64,000 bases of DNA from Kalmusia sp. IMI 367209. Lineage: Eukaryota > Ascomycota > Dothideomycetes > Pleosporales > Didymosphaeriaceae. The stretch lies in NCBI GenBank assembly GCA_027946365.1, contig JAPEUQ010000005.1, positions 1,302,001 through 1,366,000 on the forward strand, in the 5' to 3' direction. Shown in pieces: positions 41,316 to 53,029 of this stretch (positions are counted from its first letter, which is position 1; every line of letters begins with the position of its first letter). The translations under genes and the position numbers were made by a program. A model generated the notes under the pieces. The model ran no database searches, was not told where the DNA came from, and worked only from the letters and a program-made list of their open reading frames with translations.

Positions 41316-42499
41316 TCAGAGATCTAAACGTTGACCCAGGTCCTTCCACCGCCCCTTCCTCAATGGATCAAGTCGTCCCAGTTGCTCCAACCATGCGCGC
41401 ATATCCGCTGTAGTAAATAATTTCGTACCGCCTTCGATCTCCAAGTATGCGCTCGCCAAGAGCAGCAAGCCCTCGTATATCCACTTACAATCCTCTTCAT
41501 CCTCCAATATTTCTCGGATATACTGCATCTCGTTTTCGTAATATTGCTGGCGATCGCCGTTATCCAGGTCTCGGACAATGCGTTCTTCGGGGGGGCATTT
41601 AGGCGATAAAGTTGACATAAGGTATTGGTGATAGAACCAGATGGACTGATCAAAGGGATCAGTGTTTATAGCTTCACATATGAGTGCTAGCTCGGAATCT
41701 AGAAGAGCTCGCCGGGCCTTCCCATCGGCATTTCGCTCGTTGAGTAGGCGGGGTATGAGCTTGCTGCGGTGGTGCCAGGCCGAGAAATTGGAGAGGTTGG
41801 ATTTGATCATCCGGCTTGTGTACTCAAACTCGGATTCTGTGAGGCTCTGGGATGTCGTCTCCTCTGTATGATATGCTAGGCGCTCAAGTTGGGTTGTTAC
41901 AAATCGTCGGTAGCTCCACGCGTGGAAATTCCGACTATCAGCATATAGCATCTTGTTCACCAATTGTAGCTCCCCTGCCCATAGCTGGCGACCTGTTTCA
42001 GCGCCCAGCTGAGACTCGGCAACCTGCAGCAGCCAGTTTCTGTGGTTCCATATCCAATAACACTTTGGGTACTTCCGCAATAGTCCAAATGTGAGCTGTA
42101 GATCGTTCTGTAGAAGGTCGTCGTTTCTTCGTGTCGAGGGGTCATCCGTGGAATCGCTGGGGAACAGGGCGTTCAGTATCCGTCGACGGTGATTCCAGAT
42201 CGTGTAGTACTCCGGGTTCTCGTTCAAGAGCTTTGTTACCAACCCGAGAACTTCAAGTGTGTATTGCTTCTCAAGAACCTAGAGCACACATGATTCAGGA
42301 GTTGTCTACTTACAAGGTTCACAAGCTCACCTTTGTGGTCACTAAATCTACCAGCTCTTTATATGCGTCGATATCTCGAAGCTGGTGCTGTCGCGCTTCT
42401 TCGGTGCGTGCCGCCTTGCCCGCTGCGCGCGAGATGCCGTGCTACGATGCTGTGAGAGATATACGAGAAATACTTGCGAAGTCGACTTACGCTTGCCAT
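41316..42499 (-). CDS. bet4: BET4, Rab geranylgeranyltransferase alpha subunit
   Basis: Alpha subunit of the type II prenyltransferase that adds geranylgeranyl groups to Rab GTPases in the cytosol. Exons (minus): 42499..42491 (nine bases, ATG GCA AGC), 42441..42331, 42278..41316; 360 residues starting MASHGISRAAGKAARTEEAR. Five PFTA repeats are visible: YYTIWNHRRRIL, CYWIWNHRNWLL, NFHAWSYRRFVT, NFSAWHHRSKLI, SIWFYHQYLM. The upstream splicing (introns 49 and 52 bp, both phase 0) is needed to reach the conserved HG...K start. The C terminus (WKDLGQRLDL) is only 22 bp from the stop of the converging small-protein gene, so their 3' UTRs must overlap. Its 5' end diverges from the Ama1-like gene, 370 bp away. 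Confidence 0.92.
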
Positions 42500-42869
42500 G
42501 TTGAGTTACAAGCTAAGCTGTAGGATGTCGCGAGCTTCGCGGCTTCCTTGCGCGCCCGCCGGAGATAAGTTCCACCGCCCGAAGCTCTTTCCAAGTCATC
42601 CCTCACCACCCAAGAACCTTCCAAGATGGACGTAATCTTCGTAGTCATGCGCTGAGGACCGCCAGACCTCGCCACCTCCTAAGACAGATCAGCACATTGC
42701 TATACTAACCCAACAGCAATAACCATTCAACAGCACAACGGCTCTTTGGGCTCCCCTTTCGGCTACCCTTCCTCAACCTCCGTCGCTGACTTTCGCTCCT
42801 CTCGACATGGTCGAGATACCGTAACTCAGCAAGCTATCAGATCCAGTTTTACCTCCGACGTTCTGCAAC

Positions 42870-45699
42870 ATGAGCGACTCCGACGATGAGACTCACTCAT
42901 ACGAATCGGGGTATGCAACACCACCTTTGTCTCCTTCGAAGACGGTCAGTACTGAAGGATGGCTGTCTCCCAAGACGCCCACCTCGCCTCGCAAGGCACA
43001 GAGTTGTCTCTTCTCTCGCGATTTTGGTTACACTACCCGCCTTGTAATCCCTCCGGAGTCTCCTACAAGACCCAAGTACTCATCTCGTTTCGCCGCGCTC
43101 CAACTTACAGACATTCCTAAGATCAGTCCGAATGTTACTTCACTGCTGTCGCATCAAGAGTCACCCAGCAAGACACAATTCATCCACCTTGACGATCCCG
43201 AGGCCTGTTACCACACTCCTTTATCACTTCCAAACGTTCGTTTCCCGTCCGATGAAAGCAGTCCTCGTGTGAGATCCGCAAGCCTGCGGGAAACACTCTC
43301 GGTCTCCTGCAGAAGCTCGCTGGATCGAAGGGCGAGCGATAATTGCACATCGACAATGTATATGTCTGCAGATGAAGACTTATCCCCTTCTCCAACATTA
43401 ATCAGCCCAACTTCGCTCCATACAGACATCGGAAGCGATGTTCAGCCAGCAAACAGTGTAGGTGATCTCAGTCCACTCTCGTCCACAATGCTTCGCCGGC
43501 TCCCTCTCCGCCATGCGAGTTCTCCGTTGCGTCCAAGTCAATGGGCAGCACGGGGCGGGTTGCTGACGTCCCCTCGACGACTGAGCTTTTTACCCGACCG
43601 TTTCATCCCGCCACGCCGGCCACCTAACATTACAAAGCAAAGCTTTGTCTTAAACAAACCGGAAGAACGCTTGTCGGTTGAAGAAAGATCCACGCCTGGA
43701 AATTCCTTTAACGCCGACCCTTTCAGTCGACGGCTTCGCCGATCCGGTAGATTGAATGAAGAGCTCCGAGGTTTACGAGAAACACATGCCGTTCTTACAG
43801 GCCGTTCGAACTTGAATCGGCGACGTACTAACCCAAGTCTTCGTCGAGGAACTTTAACAATCGGAACCCGCCAAATCAGTGCAGGTGCCGTCTGGAATGT
43901 AGGTGGTTCCTCTGCAGCTAGCGATACAGTAGTTGCGGTGTCCAATGGCAGAGGCGGCTTGTTAGGAAGCGGCACAAATGCACCTCTCTACACGTCTATG
44001 TTTCTTAGTCGATCTGATCCGGACGCTGAACTTGAAGCATACGAACGGCGTCTTGCTTTAGCCCTTGACATAGACCAAGTAAATCGCGTCCTGGATCACT
44101 CGATGCTGTCTAGCTGTCCAAAAATAGCGAGCTCAAGAAACATGCCTCCGTGTACAGGACGCATGGTGCATGTTTGGAGAGATAGTTCTTGGACGAGGGA
44201 TGGTACCGCTGCGCGTTTGTTTGATCACACACTTGCATTTAGCCAGAGCACACTGACAGTGGGGTTCAAGCAGCGCCGCGTCCACGAACTACTGCGAGGA
44301 AAGCTATACCGATCTTGCCTTTCAGATGAGTAACAATGGCATTTCCCCATTCATCAAACTAACTTCAAACACGGTGCTCGACGCCCCTCAGCTACGAGAC
44401 GATTACTATTGCTCGCTTCTCGCATATTCTCACAACGCACGATGTCTTGCGGTAGGCCTTGGCAACTTTGTTCATCTCTGGTCGGAACGAAAAGGAGTCG
44501 ACACGCCCGAGTCGCTGAATGTATTATCAACAACCGGCACAGTTGACATCCAGCATGTTACTTCACTATCCTTTTCGTCGAATCAAGGTGGTCGAGCTAT
44601 ACTCGCTGTGGCCAGGGCGGACGGTCGTATCGCTTTGTGGAGTCCCTTCGATACCGAGCCGCGCTTCGACGCCACGCAACCCAAGCCTATATCATGTGTT
44701 GCTTTCAGACCGACTGTTATCACAAGAGCATCACTTCGCGACAACGCCATGACAGTGTCGACCGAGGAGTTACTAGTTGGAGATGAAGCTGGTCACATCT
44801 ACTTCTACAGCGTGGAATGGCCCTCTGAAACAGAAAGTGCAATTTTTGGGTGGAACGGGGCAATGACACTCCTGGCTCGTATGACGGTACACACTCAGCA
44901 GATCTGCGGCCTCTCATGGTCTACCGATGGTGAACTTTTCGCAAGTGGTGGCAATGATAACGCGTGCTACCTCTTCGAAACTAAGAAGGTCCTTCATAGC
45001 CTAAACAACAGCACTGAAACCTCTGACACCGTGGATGTGCGCCAAGGTCCCAACGGCGAAAGCATTTACACAGTAACCCCGGGCCACAGCACCATCCTTC
45101 ACGTTCCCAGCACTCAGTCTAAACATAGATGGGAACTGAACGCTGCCGTAAAGGCAATTGCATTTTGCCCTTGGCAGCGCGGCCTCCTCGCCATTGGCGG
45201 TGGTTCCAACGATCGCTGCATCCACTTCTACCACACCATGTCTGGCGCCTGTCTCGCAACAATCGACTGCGCAGCGCAAGTCACAAGCCTCATTTGGAGC
45301 CAGACCCGCAAAGAAATCGCAGCAACATTTGGTTTCGCGCAGCCAGAACACCCCTTTCGCATCGCCGTTTTCGCATGGCCCAGCTGTGAGCAAGTAGTTT
45401 CCGTGCCGTGGTTCGACGAGAACCGCGCCCTGTACGCCATTCCATACCCTGGTGGTCCTGACGCTCGACAAGACAACGATGCTGGTGCTAGATCGCCTGG
45501 CGAGGATGGAGTCTGGTGGGAAAGGGGCGTTGAGGAAGGGTGTATTGTAGTTGCCGCTAGCGATGCGGCTATCAGGTTCCATGAGATCTGGACAGGTGGG
45601 AAGAAGGATGTAGGTAGTAGCGCGGGCCTTCTTGGTGGCAGTGATATTCTCGAGAGCTTGCATGGGATTGAACGAGAGGGTGGGGCTACGATACGGTAG
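42870..45699 (+). CDS. ama1: APC/C activator of the Cdc20/Ama1 family, with an apparent frame break
   Basis: WD40 co-activator of the anaphase-promoting complex, probably the meiosis-type Ama1 branch. First frame 42870-44333: Ser/Pro-rich N terminus, then a C-box (DRFIPPR, ~residue 247) and LNKPEERLS. Second frame 44326-45699: VLDAPQLRDDYYCSLLAY, the Cdc20/Cdh1 entry to the propeller, WD blades (LAVGLGNFVHLWSE, GEDEAGHIYFYS-type, ICGLSWSTDGELFASGGND, KAIAFCPWQRGLLAIGGG), and a C-terminal Ile-Arg, the IR tail that docks on APC/C. The join is at 44316-44333: LYRSCLSDE-stop in frame 3 and SNNGISPF in frame 1. A one-base difference (for example the T at 44331) would give one continuous protein. 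No good intron fits: a CTTTCAG acceptor exists at 44325 but only weak donors lie upstream. Indel, sequencing error or +1 recoding remain open. Confidence 0.8.
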
Positions 45700-46089
45700 A
45701 AGAGGTTGGCTGGACAAGGGACTCAGGTTGCAATAAGAATTACTTTCTACTGTACTACCCGCTTCTTTGATTACCATAACCTGTGTACTGGGACTAATAA
45801 TAAGCATAGCACGGAAAGGGGTATGTAGATATAGGGCATTGTAATCACATAGTAGAGATCGTATCGGCGCCTCAACGTGCGCATTAGCTTACACAGATAC
45901 CAATTGTAGATGCACAGCCAGGATGATGCAATTGCTTGATTTAAAAACCGACTGCTACAATATGCAGTACCGGGTATGTGATGCCCATGCCTAGAAACCC
46001 GAAGCTTTCATTCAGATGAGAACCCACACCACGTTTTTGAGCCGACGCCAAAGGATCATCCCACGAACTCATGCACTCATAACTATCGC
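45700..46089. other. Convergent intergenic region: Ama1-like and RPS6 3' ends
   Basis: 390 bp; no coding signal. Confidence 0.55.
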
Positions 46090-46936
46090 CTAATGCCTCA
46101 TGGAAGAAGCCCTCCTCTTCTTGGCCTCGTCGTGGGCAGTCTTGGCCTCATTGATGCGCTTGTGGAGGATCTGGGCGTACTCGTTCTGTACGATTGTATT
46201 AGTCTTGACTGCAGAAGGTAAGCACGGAGAAACTTACGGCGGCATCCTTGGAAGCCTCTGCGCGACGGCGCTTCAGTGCGACGCGGTGGCGCTTGTGCTG
46301 AAGGCGCTGGGGAGTGACCAGGCGCTGGATCTTGGGAGCCTTGGTGTAGGGCTTCGCGCCCTCCTTCTTGGGCTGGACCTCGCGGCGGATAACGAACTTG
46401 CGAACCTACAAAACAGGCCGTCAGACTCAACCCTTTACATACAAATAAAGGATTGGCGAGGAAGCTATGAGAAAACTCACATCATCCTCCTTGCTGAGAC
46501 CGAAGAAGCGGCGGAGCTTAGTCGCACGCTTGGGACCAAGGCGCTTGGGGGCAACGACGTCAGTGACACCGGGAATATCCGAGTCGCCCTTCTTGACGAT
46601 GCTGAGAGCAAGGACAGAGAGGTCCATGCCGACAATGCAGCCACGAACACTCTTCCTCTTGCGCTCGCCGGTGCGACGGGGTCGGTAGCAGGAGTGGCCC
46701 TGGGAGAGCAGGAGGCGGACACGGGTGGGATGCATGACACCCTGCTTCATCGGGAAGCCCTGCTTGTCGTTGCCGCCGGTGATTCTGAAGATGTAGCCCT
46801 TGAACTCATCGCCGACGCTGTCGCCCGGGACTTCCTGGCCCATGCGGCGGTCCATGAAGACGCGGAGCTTGCGCTCATCTTCAATCTCAATCAGCTTCTG
46901 GGTGCCATTGTTGGGGTTAGAGACGTTGAGCTTCAT
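46090..46936 (-). CDS. rps6: 40S ribosomal protein S6 (eS6)
   Basis: Component of the small ribosomal subunit and target of TOR-S6 kinase signalling. Exons (minus): 46936..46481, 46405..46238, 46185..46090; 239 residues. Signatures: [91 protein letters not shown], and the C-terminal RRASSMRH with the paired phospho-serines. Intron 1 is 75 bp, intron 2 is 52 bp; both phase 0. Synonymous codons are strongly biased to C/G-ending forms, as expected for a highly expressed gene. Confidence 0.97.
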
Positions 46937-47619
46937 CTTGACGGCGGGTCGAGATGGCCGTGTTGCTGCAACGTTAGTAGGTTGTCGAGAGTCGCTTGCT
47001 TGATGTGCGAAAGATTACCCAAGCGTGTTTTTCGTGGGCTCGCTTGTGTCGGACTAACGTTTTGCCGTGGCGAGGACATCACGTAATCACAGACCCATTC
47101 CCATTTCAGTTAGCATGAATCAACATCTGAATTGCGGTTCTGTTGGGCCGTTTTTGGGTTTGACGATCCCAGGTCTTGATACATTGCACGAACAACCATT
47201 GCTTGAATGTGAATCATAGCCTGTCTCCGTAATGTCACCCAAGTCAAGTGTGGACAAGGCATTTCAAGAGACGTAATCATACACCATCTTCTACAGTGGT
47301 AAGCTTCGTGGCACATAAGCAACTGCAGATGTCACGTTAGTTTACATCACTGCATAAGTACAGGAGCGTAGAGGCAGTATAATATGCCAGCCTCTGATGG
47401 CAGAGACCACGGCTTCAGTATATAGCAGGATTGCTACGTGGTATAGAAACTTGAACCCATTCACCGTAGTCCATGGATAACACCTATGGGATAGCCATTC
47501 TGCCCATGAAACCACCCGTATGATAAGAAAGAAAACTCCGGTCAACGCCGCCATATCCTGTGCCCAAGGCTCCGGTGCTATTTTAGATAGAATACAAATT
47601 ACACAATAAGGAAAGAAAA
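46937..47619. other. Intergenic: RPS6 promoter and calcipressin 3' flank
   Basis: 683 bp. No gene supported; the frame at 47342-47554 (-) is AT-rich and unlike any family I know. Confidence 0.5.
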
Positions 47620-48462
47620 TTAATGCATCAGCTCGACCGGAGGTCTTGACGTAGAGACAAACTTCCCTTGAGCCTTCTGCAGAGAAATCGGTCCCTCCAC
47701 TCCCTCCATCGCATCTGGTGTCATAACTACCGGGCTCGCCGTAGTATCTTCTACTGCAATGGCTGGCAGGTTTGGACTGTCGCCGTGGTCGTCGGGGTGG
47801 TAGACGATGGTTGAGCTTCCAGCCCTACGTCTCCTACTAAGAGGGCTCAAATCGGAGTTGCTCTCGTCCGTAGGTGAAGGATACTCGCGGTGGTCCGCGT
47901 GTAGCTTCGCCAACGCTTCTGCCAAGTCCTCCGCATGCACGATCTGATTCGGCGCATCCTCATTCCGCATTTCCCAGCCCATGGGCGGTGAAGGTGGTGG
48001 TGAGATAAAAAATAGTTTGTCGGACTTTGGTAGAGGCAGATGTTGGTCACTGGGGTTTAGCGGGGTGTTCAGTCCAAAGTACACCCGCACGCGGCAGCCC
48101 ATGATTTGCTCGCCGTCTACCTTCTGGCGTATCGTGATCGCGGAATCGACATCGAAGAAGGAAACAACGACACGGCGGAAGCTCTTGAGCGGTGCCCAAG
48201 TGTGGATCGGTGCGTATGTATTAATGGTCTCCCGGATTTGAACGAGGTTTGAAGGGTGGAAGATCTCAGGCTCGACGAGATTCTGCTTGATCGTCAGCTG
48301 TGGATTTACAAGCGAAGTGACAGTACTTACTGTGATGATAAGAGTATTTGAAGGCGGTGAGGGTTGTACCAGTGGCGGGAGGTCGGAGAGGTCCAGCGAC
48401 AGTGGCGATTTGGTTCGTGATGAAGCGCGCGATCGCTGGGGTGATGGTATCTCGGAAGTCAT
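47620..48462 (-). CDS. rcn1: Calcipressin (RCAN/Rcn1), calcineurin regulator
   Basis: Modulator of the calcium-dependent phosphatase calcineurin. Exons (minus): 48462..48331 and 48282..47620, 264 residues. RRM-like N-terminal domain (NTLIITNLVEPEIFHPSNL, SFRRVVVSFFDVDSAITIRQ, GCRVRVYFGL), then the family signature KLFFISPPPSPPMGWEMRNED (FLISPPxSPP), and the downstream STIVYHPDD, which resembles the PSVVVH calcineurin-docking motif. The intron (48283-48330) is 48 bp, stop-free and a multiple of three, so the frame stays open if it is kept; removal is favoured because it restores IITNLVEPEIF. Start is the ATG at 48462, the first in frame. Confidence 0.92.
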   Translation of the reverse strand: MTSEIPSPQRSRASSRTKSPLSLDLSDLPPLVQPSPPSNTLIITVSTVTSLVNPQLTIKQNLVEPEIFHPSNLVQIRETINTYAPIHTWAPLKSFRRVVVSFFDVDSAITIRQKVDGEQIMGCRVRVYFGLNTPLNPSDQHLPLPKSDKLFFISPPPSPPMGWEMRNEDAPNQIVHAEDLAEALAKLHADHREYPSPTDESNSDLSPLSRRRRAGSSTIVYHPDDHGDSPNLPAIAVEDTTASPVVMTPDAMEGVEGPISLQKAQGKFVSTSRPPVELMH

Positions 48463-50287
48463 GTTTTTTTGCAGTGTCGCGCGGCTACAAAATGCGCGGC
48501 AGCAGTATCGAGTGTATTTATGTTTTCTGGAGGAGTTTGCAGAGGAAAAGAGGTCGTCGCAGGTCTTTATGTATGCATGTCACAGCCAGTCGCTCTTGCC
48601 GCAAGCGTCTGACCACTGAGCTGCTCCGCCTCTTTGGCAAGCGAGAGTGACGAGTGACGAGCCGGCCATTTGCCCCGCCGACCTCCTCTTGTCTCTTCCA
48701 CTTCCACCGCATTCTGGGCCACCTCGGCGCTGCACTGCCCCAACGTCAATTTTCCAACAAACATCGTCACTGCCCACGGCCCACGGCCCACGGGGCTCGG
48801 CGGACCGCGCGGCAAATGTTGAGCATTTGTCGACCTGATGATGCCGCTGCGGACGTGAGAAGAGCCTGGCTGACTGATGCCACGAGCAGTCATGACCTGT
48901 ACGCCGTACTCAGCCTCGATATTCAACAACGTTCACCAGCAGACCATCGGACTTCTACCGTGTATGCCGTCGTTTCCCGGGGGGAAACCATCGCCTACTT
49001 GCAATCCTAAGCACCCAAGAGGTGGGCAAGAGGGCGCTTCCGCGAAACATGTCTTAGCAATGCAAGGCTGATTCATCACACCTGGTTCCCCTTTCTCCTG
49101 AAGTCTGCATTTCGACGTCTTCTCAGTGTGAGGGGCCGGTGCATTATCTAGGCGTCCACTGGTTAGGCTTAAAAGTGATGAGGGCAGCGTACGCAAGGTC
49201 CTGCAGCGCGTGCGAGATGTGCACACGCAAACGGCAGTACGAAAGAGTCGCGCGCGAAACCAGGAAAGGTCCTAGGTTCTGCACAGGAAATCTCACTGCC
49301 TGTCCTTTCACATATCTTTTTGGGATTTTACCGTATTCCTGTCTTTGATGTGCTTAACTGGGCAGGAAACAGCCTGACCTGTCTTGGCATGCAAGTAGTA
49401 CGGCACGATTGCTTTATCACGGCATTACGCTCTACCAATCACTGCAGTATGTTCAAATTTATTCTCCTGATGCGGCGTTCATGAAAGCGATCAAACTTCA
49501 CCTTACCATAGCTAGGTGAAACCGAACCTGCTATATTATGCGACATCAAGGTCTAGCACTACAGGATGGGGTCACACCATTGGAACGGCACTTGATCACC
49601 CATACATTTGAGTTCCTCGAAACAACTTTCACATATGGCAAGGATGGCTTGTAGATAACTTTGACACCGAGTGTCAGCTTAACCATGAAGATAAGGAAAT
49701 AAGCTAATTGCACATGCGTCGCTTTGCTTCAAACATTCACTAGTAATCCTGAATGATATGTCATGGCCTGCTTCGGCTCTCAGCGGAAGCATTGCACAGC
49801 AATTTTTGCGAGCAATGATCAAAGAAACAGCCCCGACGAGAAAGCTATGAGCGTGGTCTGTCAGTGCAGTAGGTTTCTGGTTTGCACTGCCATTGCTCTC
49901 ATCTCAAAGACTTTCGTACTCCCAAATCCGCTGCCGTTTATCGTTTGCCCTAAATGAGTCTTAAAGTGGTCCAAAGTAGTAACCTCGACATGTACAGCTT
50001 TCACATAGCCTCCCCCTTTCACTGTATACTCACGTGGAGCTCGTTTGCAAGCTGGAATGTGGCGCTCACTGTGGCACAGTAGCTTGAACTAGGCCTGTTC
50101 TGGAAACGTCTCGCCGCCCTCACATCAAAGAATCTCTAGGCCGTAGGTGTCAACCTCACCGCGCACTCCCTCGACTGCACGCTCCGCCCTCCCCTCTCAA
50201 CCCTGCCGTCGCCTCGACACCTCTCTCACTGCGCCGGCCGCAAGACTCGCCCGGTGAACGACTGAACTTGTGTTAGTCGGTGGCAAC
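48463..50287. other. Divergent promoter region between calcipressin and RPB3
   Basis: 1.8 kb without a supportable gene. Small overlapping frames at 48567-49348 on both strands are not convincing. The proximal 130 bp before RPB3 are pyrimidine-rich. Confidence 0.5.
50156..50237 (+). promoter_or_regulatory. Pyrimidine-rich core promoter / start region of RPB3
   Basis: CT-rich tract (CTCCGCCCTCCCCTCTCAACC and following) ending about 50 bp before the RPB3 ATG, typical of transcription start regions in filamentous fungi. Inference from composition only. Confidence 0.35.
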
Positions 50288-51409
50288 ATGGATCTCGACT
50301 ATGGCGAAGGCGGCATCAACGTGCGCTTCTTGGAGGTGCGTTGCGCTTCCATGTTGGCTATATCATGAGTAAAGGCAGGGGACTGATGTAGCCGCAGGCA
50401 ACCGAGAAGCGCGCGTACTTCATCGTACAGAACTGGAATCTCGAGACCGCGAACTCGCTGCGGCGCGTCATGCTCGCGGAGATTCCCACCCTAGCTATCG
50501 ATATTGTAGAGGTGAACGACAACACATCTGTGCTCGCCGATGAGTTCGTGTCCCATCGGTTAGGACTGATTCCACTGAACTCGGAGGATGTCGATAAATT
50601 GAATTACTCGCGCGACTGCGATTGCGAGGGCGTCTGTGATAATTGCACCGTTATACTGAGGCTGAATGCCAAGTGCACTTCGAATGAAGTCATGAAGGTG
50701 TATGCGCGGGATCTTGTGATAGAATCACTACCGCCGACTGAACGTTTGGGACGCCCGGTGATAACTGATAAGGAGGGACTGGGGAGTTGTATCGTCAAGC
50801 TGAGGAAAGGTCAGGCGATCGATATGCGGTGCATCGCGAAGAAAGGCATTGCGAAAGAGCATGCTAAGTGGGCACCGAGCGCTGCGATAGGATTTGAGTA
50901 CGACCCCGCGAACAAGCTGCACCATTTGGACCTCTGGTATGAGGGCGACGACCCTAAAAAGGAGTGGTATGTTGCTCATGTTGTTCATTATCAATACTCG
51001 GATTTCCAGCGTATTGATAATTATGTGTAGGCCCGAAGACCATGAGCGCATCAATCTAGACGGTGGCCCTGCTAACGAGGACGAACCATTCGACTACGAC
51101 GCCGTCCCAACCCGCTTCTTCTTCGACGTAGAAACTGTGGGTGGCCTAAGTCCCGACGCGATCGTTCATCGAGGCATCCAAGAATTACAACAAAAGCTTG
51201 CTGGGGTGATCAAGGAACTGAATGGTAGCGATGAAGCTGATGGTGGGTTTGAAGGAGCGCAAAGCCCAACCATGAACGGCGGCTACGGAAACGATGCTGG
51301 TTACACAACGCCTGGGTACGGTGGCAATACGAGTGTTTGGGGCAATGGAGCCGGAGCCGGTGGCACGACCCCCTTCGGTGCTACACCTTACGGTGGAGGC
51401 TCGTGGTAG
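50288..51409 (+). CDS. rpb3: RPB3, RNA polymerase II third-largest subunit
   Basis: Alpha-like subunit that pairs with Rpb11 to nucleate polymerase II assembly. Exons 50288..50335, 50398..50966, 51031..51409; 331 residues. N terminus [20 protein letters not shown]; alpha-motif [20 protein letters not shown]; zinc-site Cys cluster [10 protein letters not shown]; later [17 protein letters not shown] and the conserved [11 protein letters not shown] across the second junction. The C terminus is a Gly/Asn-rich low-complexity tail ([19 protein letters not shown]), longer than in yeast. Introns of 62 and 64 bp are fixed by phase; the second donor (GTATGT after GAGTG) and TGTGTAG acceptor restore EWPRPED. 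Confidence 0.96.
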
Positions 51410-52054
51410 ATGCAAGATGTGCGAACGCAACATAACAAATTGGTCGCGCGTGTAGCCTAGTCACTGGGCGCTAATGGCCACTCACTACCACCTTCTCACT
51501 TGAGACTGTCAGCTTTGGCTATCTAAACATCAAATTCGGAACCCAAACTGAGGCCTGGGCTTTCGAGCATGGAAACCATTTCCTCGTCCTCGCTGAAAGG
51601 CTTTGTATAGTACAGCATCGGACGGCGTTTACGCACGGTTCACGGCGCAAAAAAATAACCTAACGGACAGATCAAAGCCGTGTATGAGCACGAACGAGTA
51701 CCAAGGAACGGTCATATTAATTAATCGTTGCCTAGATTGGAGGATAAAGCATTGTAGAATGCCTTAGTATTAGCAATTGATACCATCTAATTTGTTCTTA
51801 TCATGCCAATTGCCTGATATCCTTTTCCTTTCCTCATAACATAGATATTATAATATACAATGGTGAGTTCTATCCTTCACCATGCTTTTCCAAAAGTGCG
51901 GAGAGGGGGGGAATATTTACACATGCCGAGAAGCGTACGTAGTCAACGCCGTAATGCCCAATGTGCCAACCATGGAGCCGTCCTAAGATACTCATACAAG
52001 TAACAATCACAAAAATTCCAGTCCACCCCCTTCAAGACCTTTTTCTCTGGTGGT
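51410..52054. other. Convergent intergenic region: RPB3 and MGE1 3' ends
   Basis: 645 bp, AT-rich; no gene seen. Confidence 0.55.
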
Positions 52055-52799
52055 CTATGAATTCTTCACAACGCCCACCTTGGCCGCCCTCAGCACCCTT
52101 CCGTTGAGCAAAAAGCCCTTCTGCTGCGTATGAAAGCATGTTCCATCTTCTTTATCCGGCATTGGCGTCTGGAACACAGCCTCGTGTACATTCGGGTTGA
52201 ACTTCTCGCCCTCTGGCGAAGGATCGAACCTCTCCAGGCCGTGTTTCTTGAGGGTAGAGATGAGGATGTTGTCCGTCATCTTGAGACCGTCGTGCAGCGT
52301 AACGAGATCCTTATTCTCGGGCGTGAGCTTCGTAGGATCGACAGTAGTGAGGGCGCGGTCGAGATTGTCGACGGACTCGACAAGGTCGCGGGCGAAGCGC
52401 TGGAGCGCAAAGTCTTTGGCGGATTGGATTTCGCGCTTCGTGCGCTCTTGGAGGTTACGGTAGTCGGCGACGGAACGGAGGTATTTATCCTACATCACAT
52501 ACAAATAAGCACTAGAGACAGAGTGAATGTTGGTCGGTATGGCATACCTTCAAGTCGAGGATCTCCTTGTCCTTCTTCTCGATCTGCTCCTTGAATTGCG
52601 CATCCGCGCCAAGCTGCTCCTTTGCCTCTGCAGCTTCGCCATCCTTCTTTGTCTCGGCAGCAGGCGCATCGGAGTACCACCGTACAGCGGGCGCTGCTCG
52701 CGCGCCAGCTTGCTGTCTTATGGGGGCAAAGGCTGGTTGTATCTTCTTTGCGGGGCGGATTGCCTGTCTTGAGGCGCGGAACAGTGTCCTTTGGAGCAT
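52055..52799 (-). CDS. mge1: MGE1, mitochondrial GrpE nucleotide-exchange factor
   Basis: Matrix co-chaperone that releases ADP from mitochondrial Hsp70 during protein import and folding. Exons (minus): 52799..52548 and 52489..52055; 228 residues. Arg-rich presequence without acids (MLQRTLFRASRQAIRPAKK), long coiled-coil helix (KEQIEKKDKEILDLKDKYLR), GrpE core SVADYRNLQERTKREIQSAK, FARDLVESVDNLDRAL, and the C-terminal beta domain FNPNVHEAVFQTPMPDK, GFLLNGRVLRAAKVGVVKN. The 58-bp intron cuts the coiled coil at LDLK|DKYL. It diverges from the PrpF-like gene across 230 bp. Confidence 0.95.
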
Positions 52800-53029
52800 C
52801 TTGGAATATCACAAGGGGAATAAGAAAAATGCGAAGAAGTTGCGATGGAGGTTCGAGATGATGTTGTAGATACAAGATGCAGAGCTCAAGAAAAATTTCG
52901 GAGAAGTCATGGTAGAGGTGCACCGTGCGGGCCGAGAACAGGGACCACCTCGGTTTCTGTTCCGAGAGTTTTCGAGGGAGCTCCACAACACCTCATGGGT
53001 AACAACTACGTGGGAGTCCACGATGAGTT

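Noticed and set aside
42442..42490. Starting BET4 at the internal ATG 42242
   Set aside because: Would drop the conserved N terminus; the nine-base first exon and two phase-0 introns give a normal BET4.
44257..44325. Intron with donor GTGGGG and acceptor CTTTCAG to join the two Ama1-like frames
   Set aside because: Donor is poor, no clear branch point, and it would remove family-like residues (LYRSCLSD). Kept only as an open alternative.
45001..45807. 268-codon antisense frame at the end of the Ama1-like gene
   Set aside because: Mirror of the WD40 coding frame.
46100..47086. 328-codon plus-strand frame across RPS6
   Set aside because: Antisense shadow of the strongly codon-biased RPS6 gene; runs through its introns.
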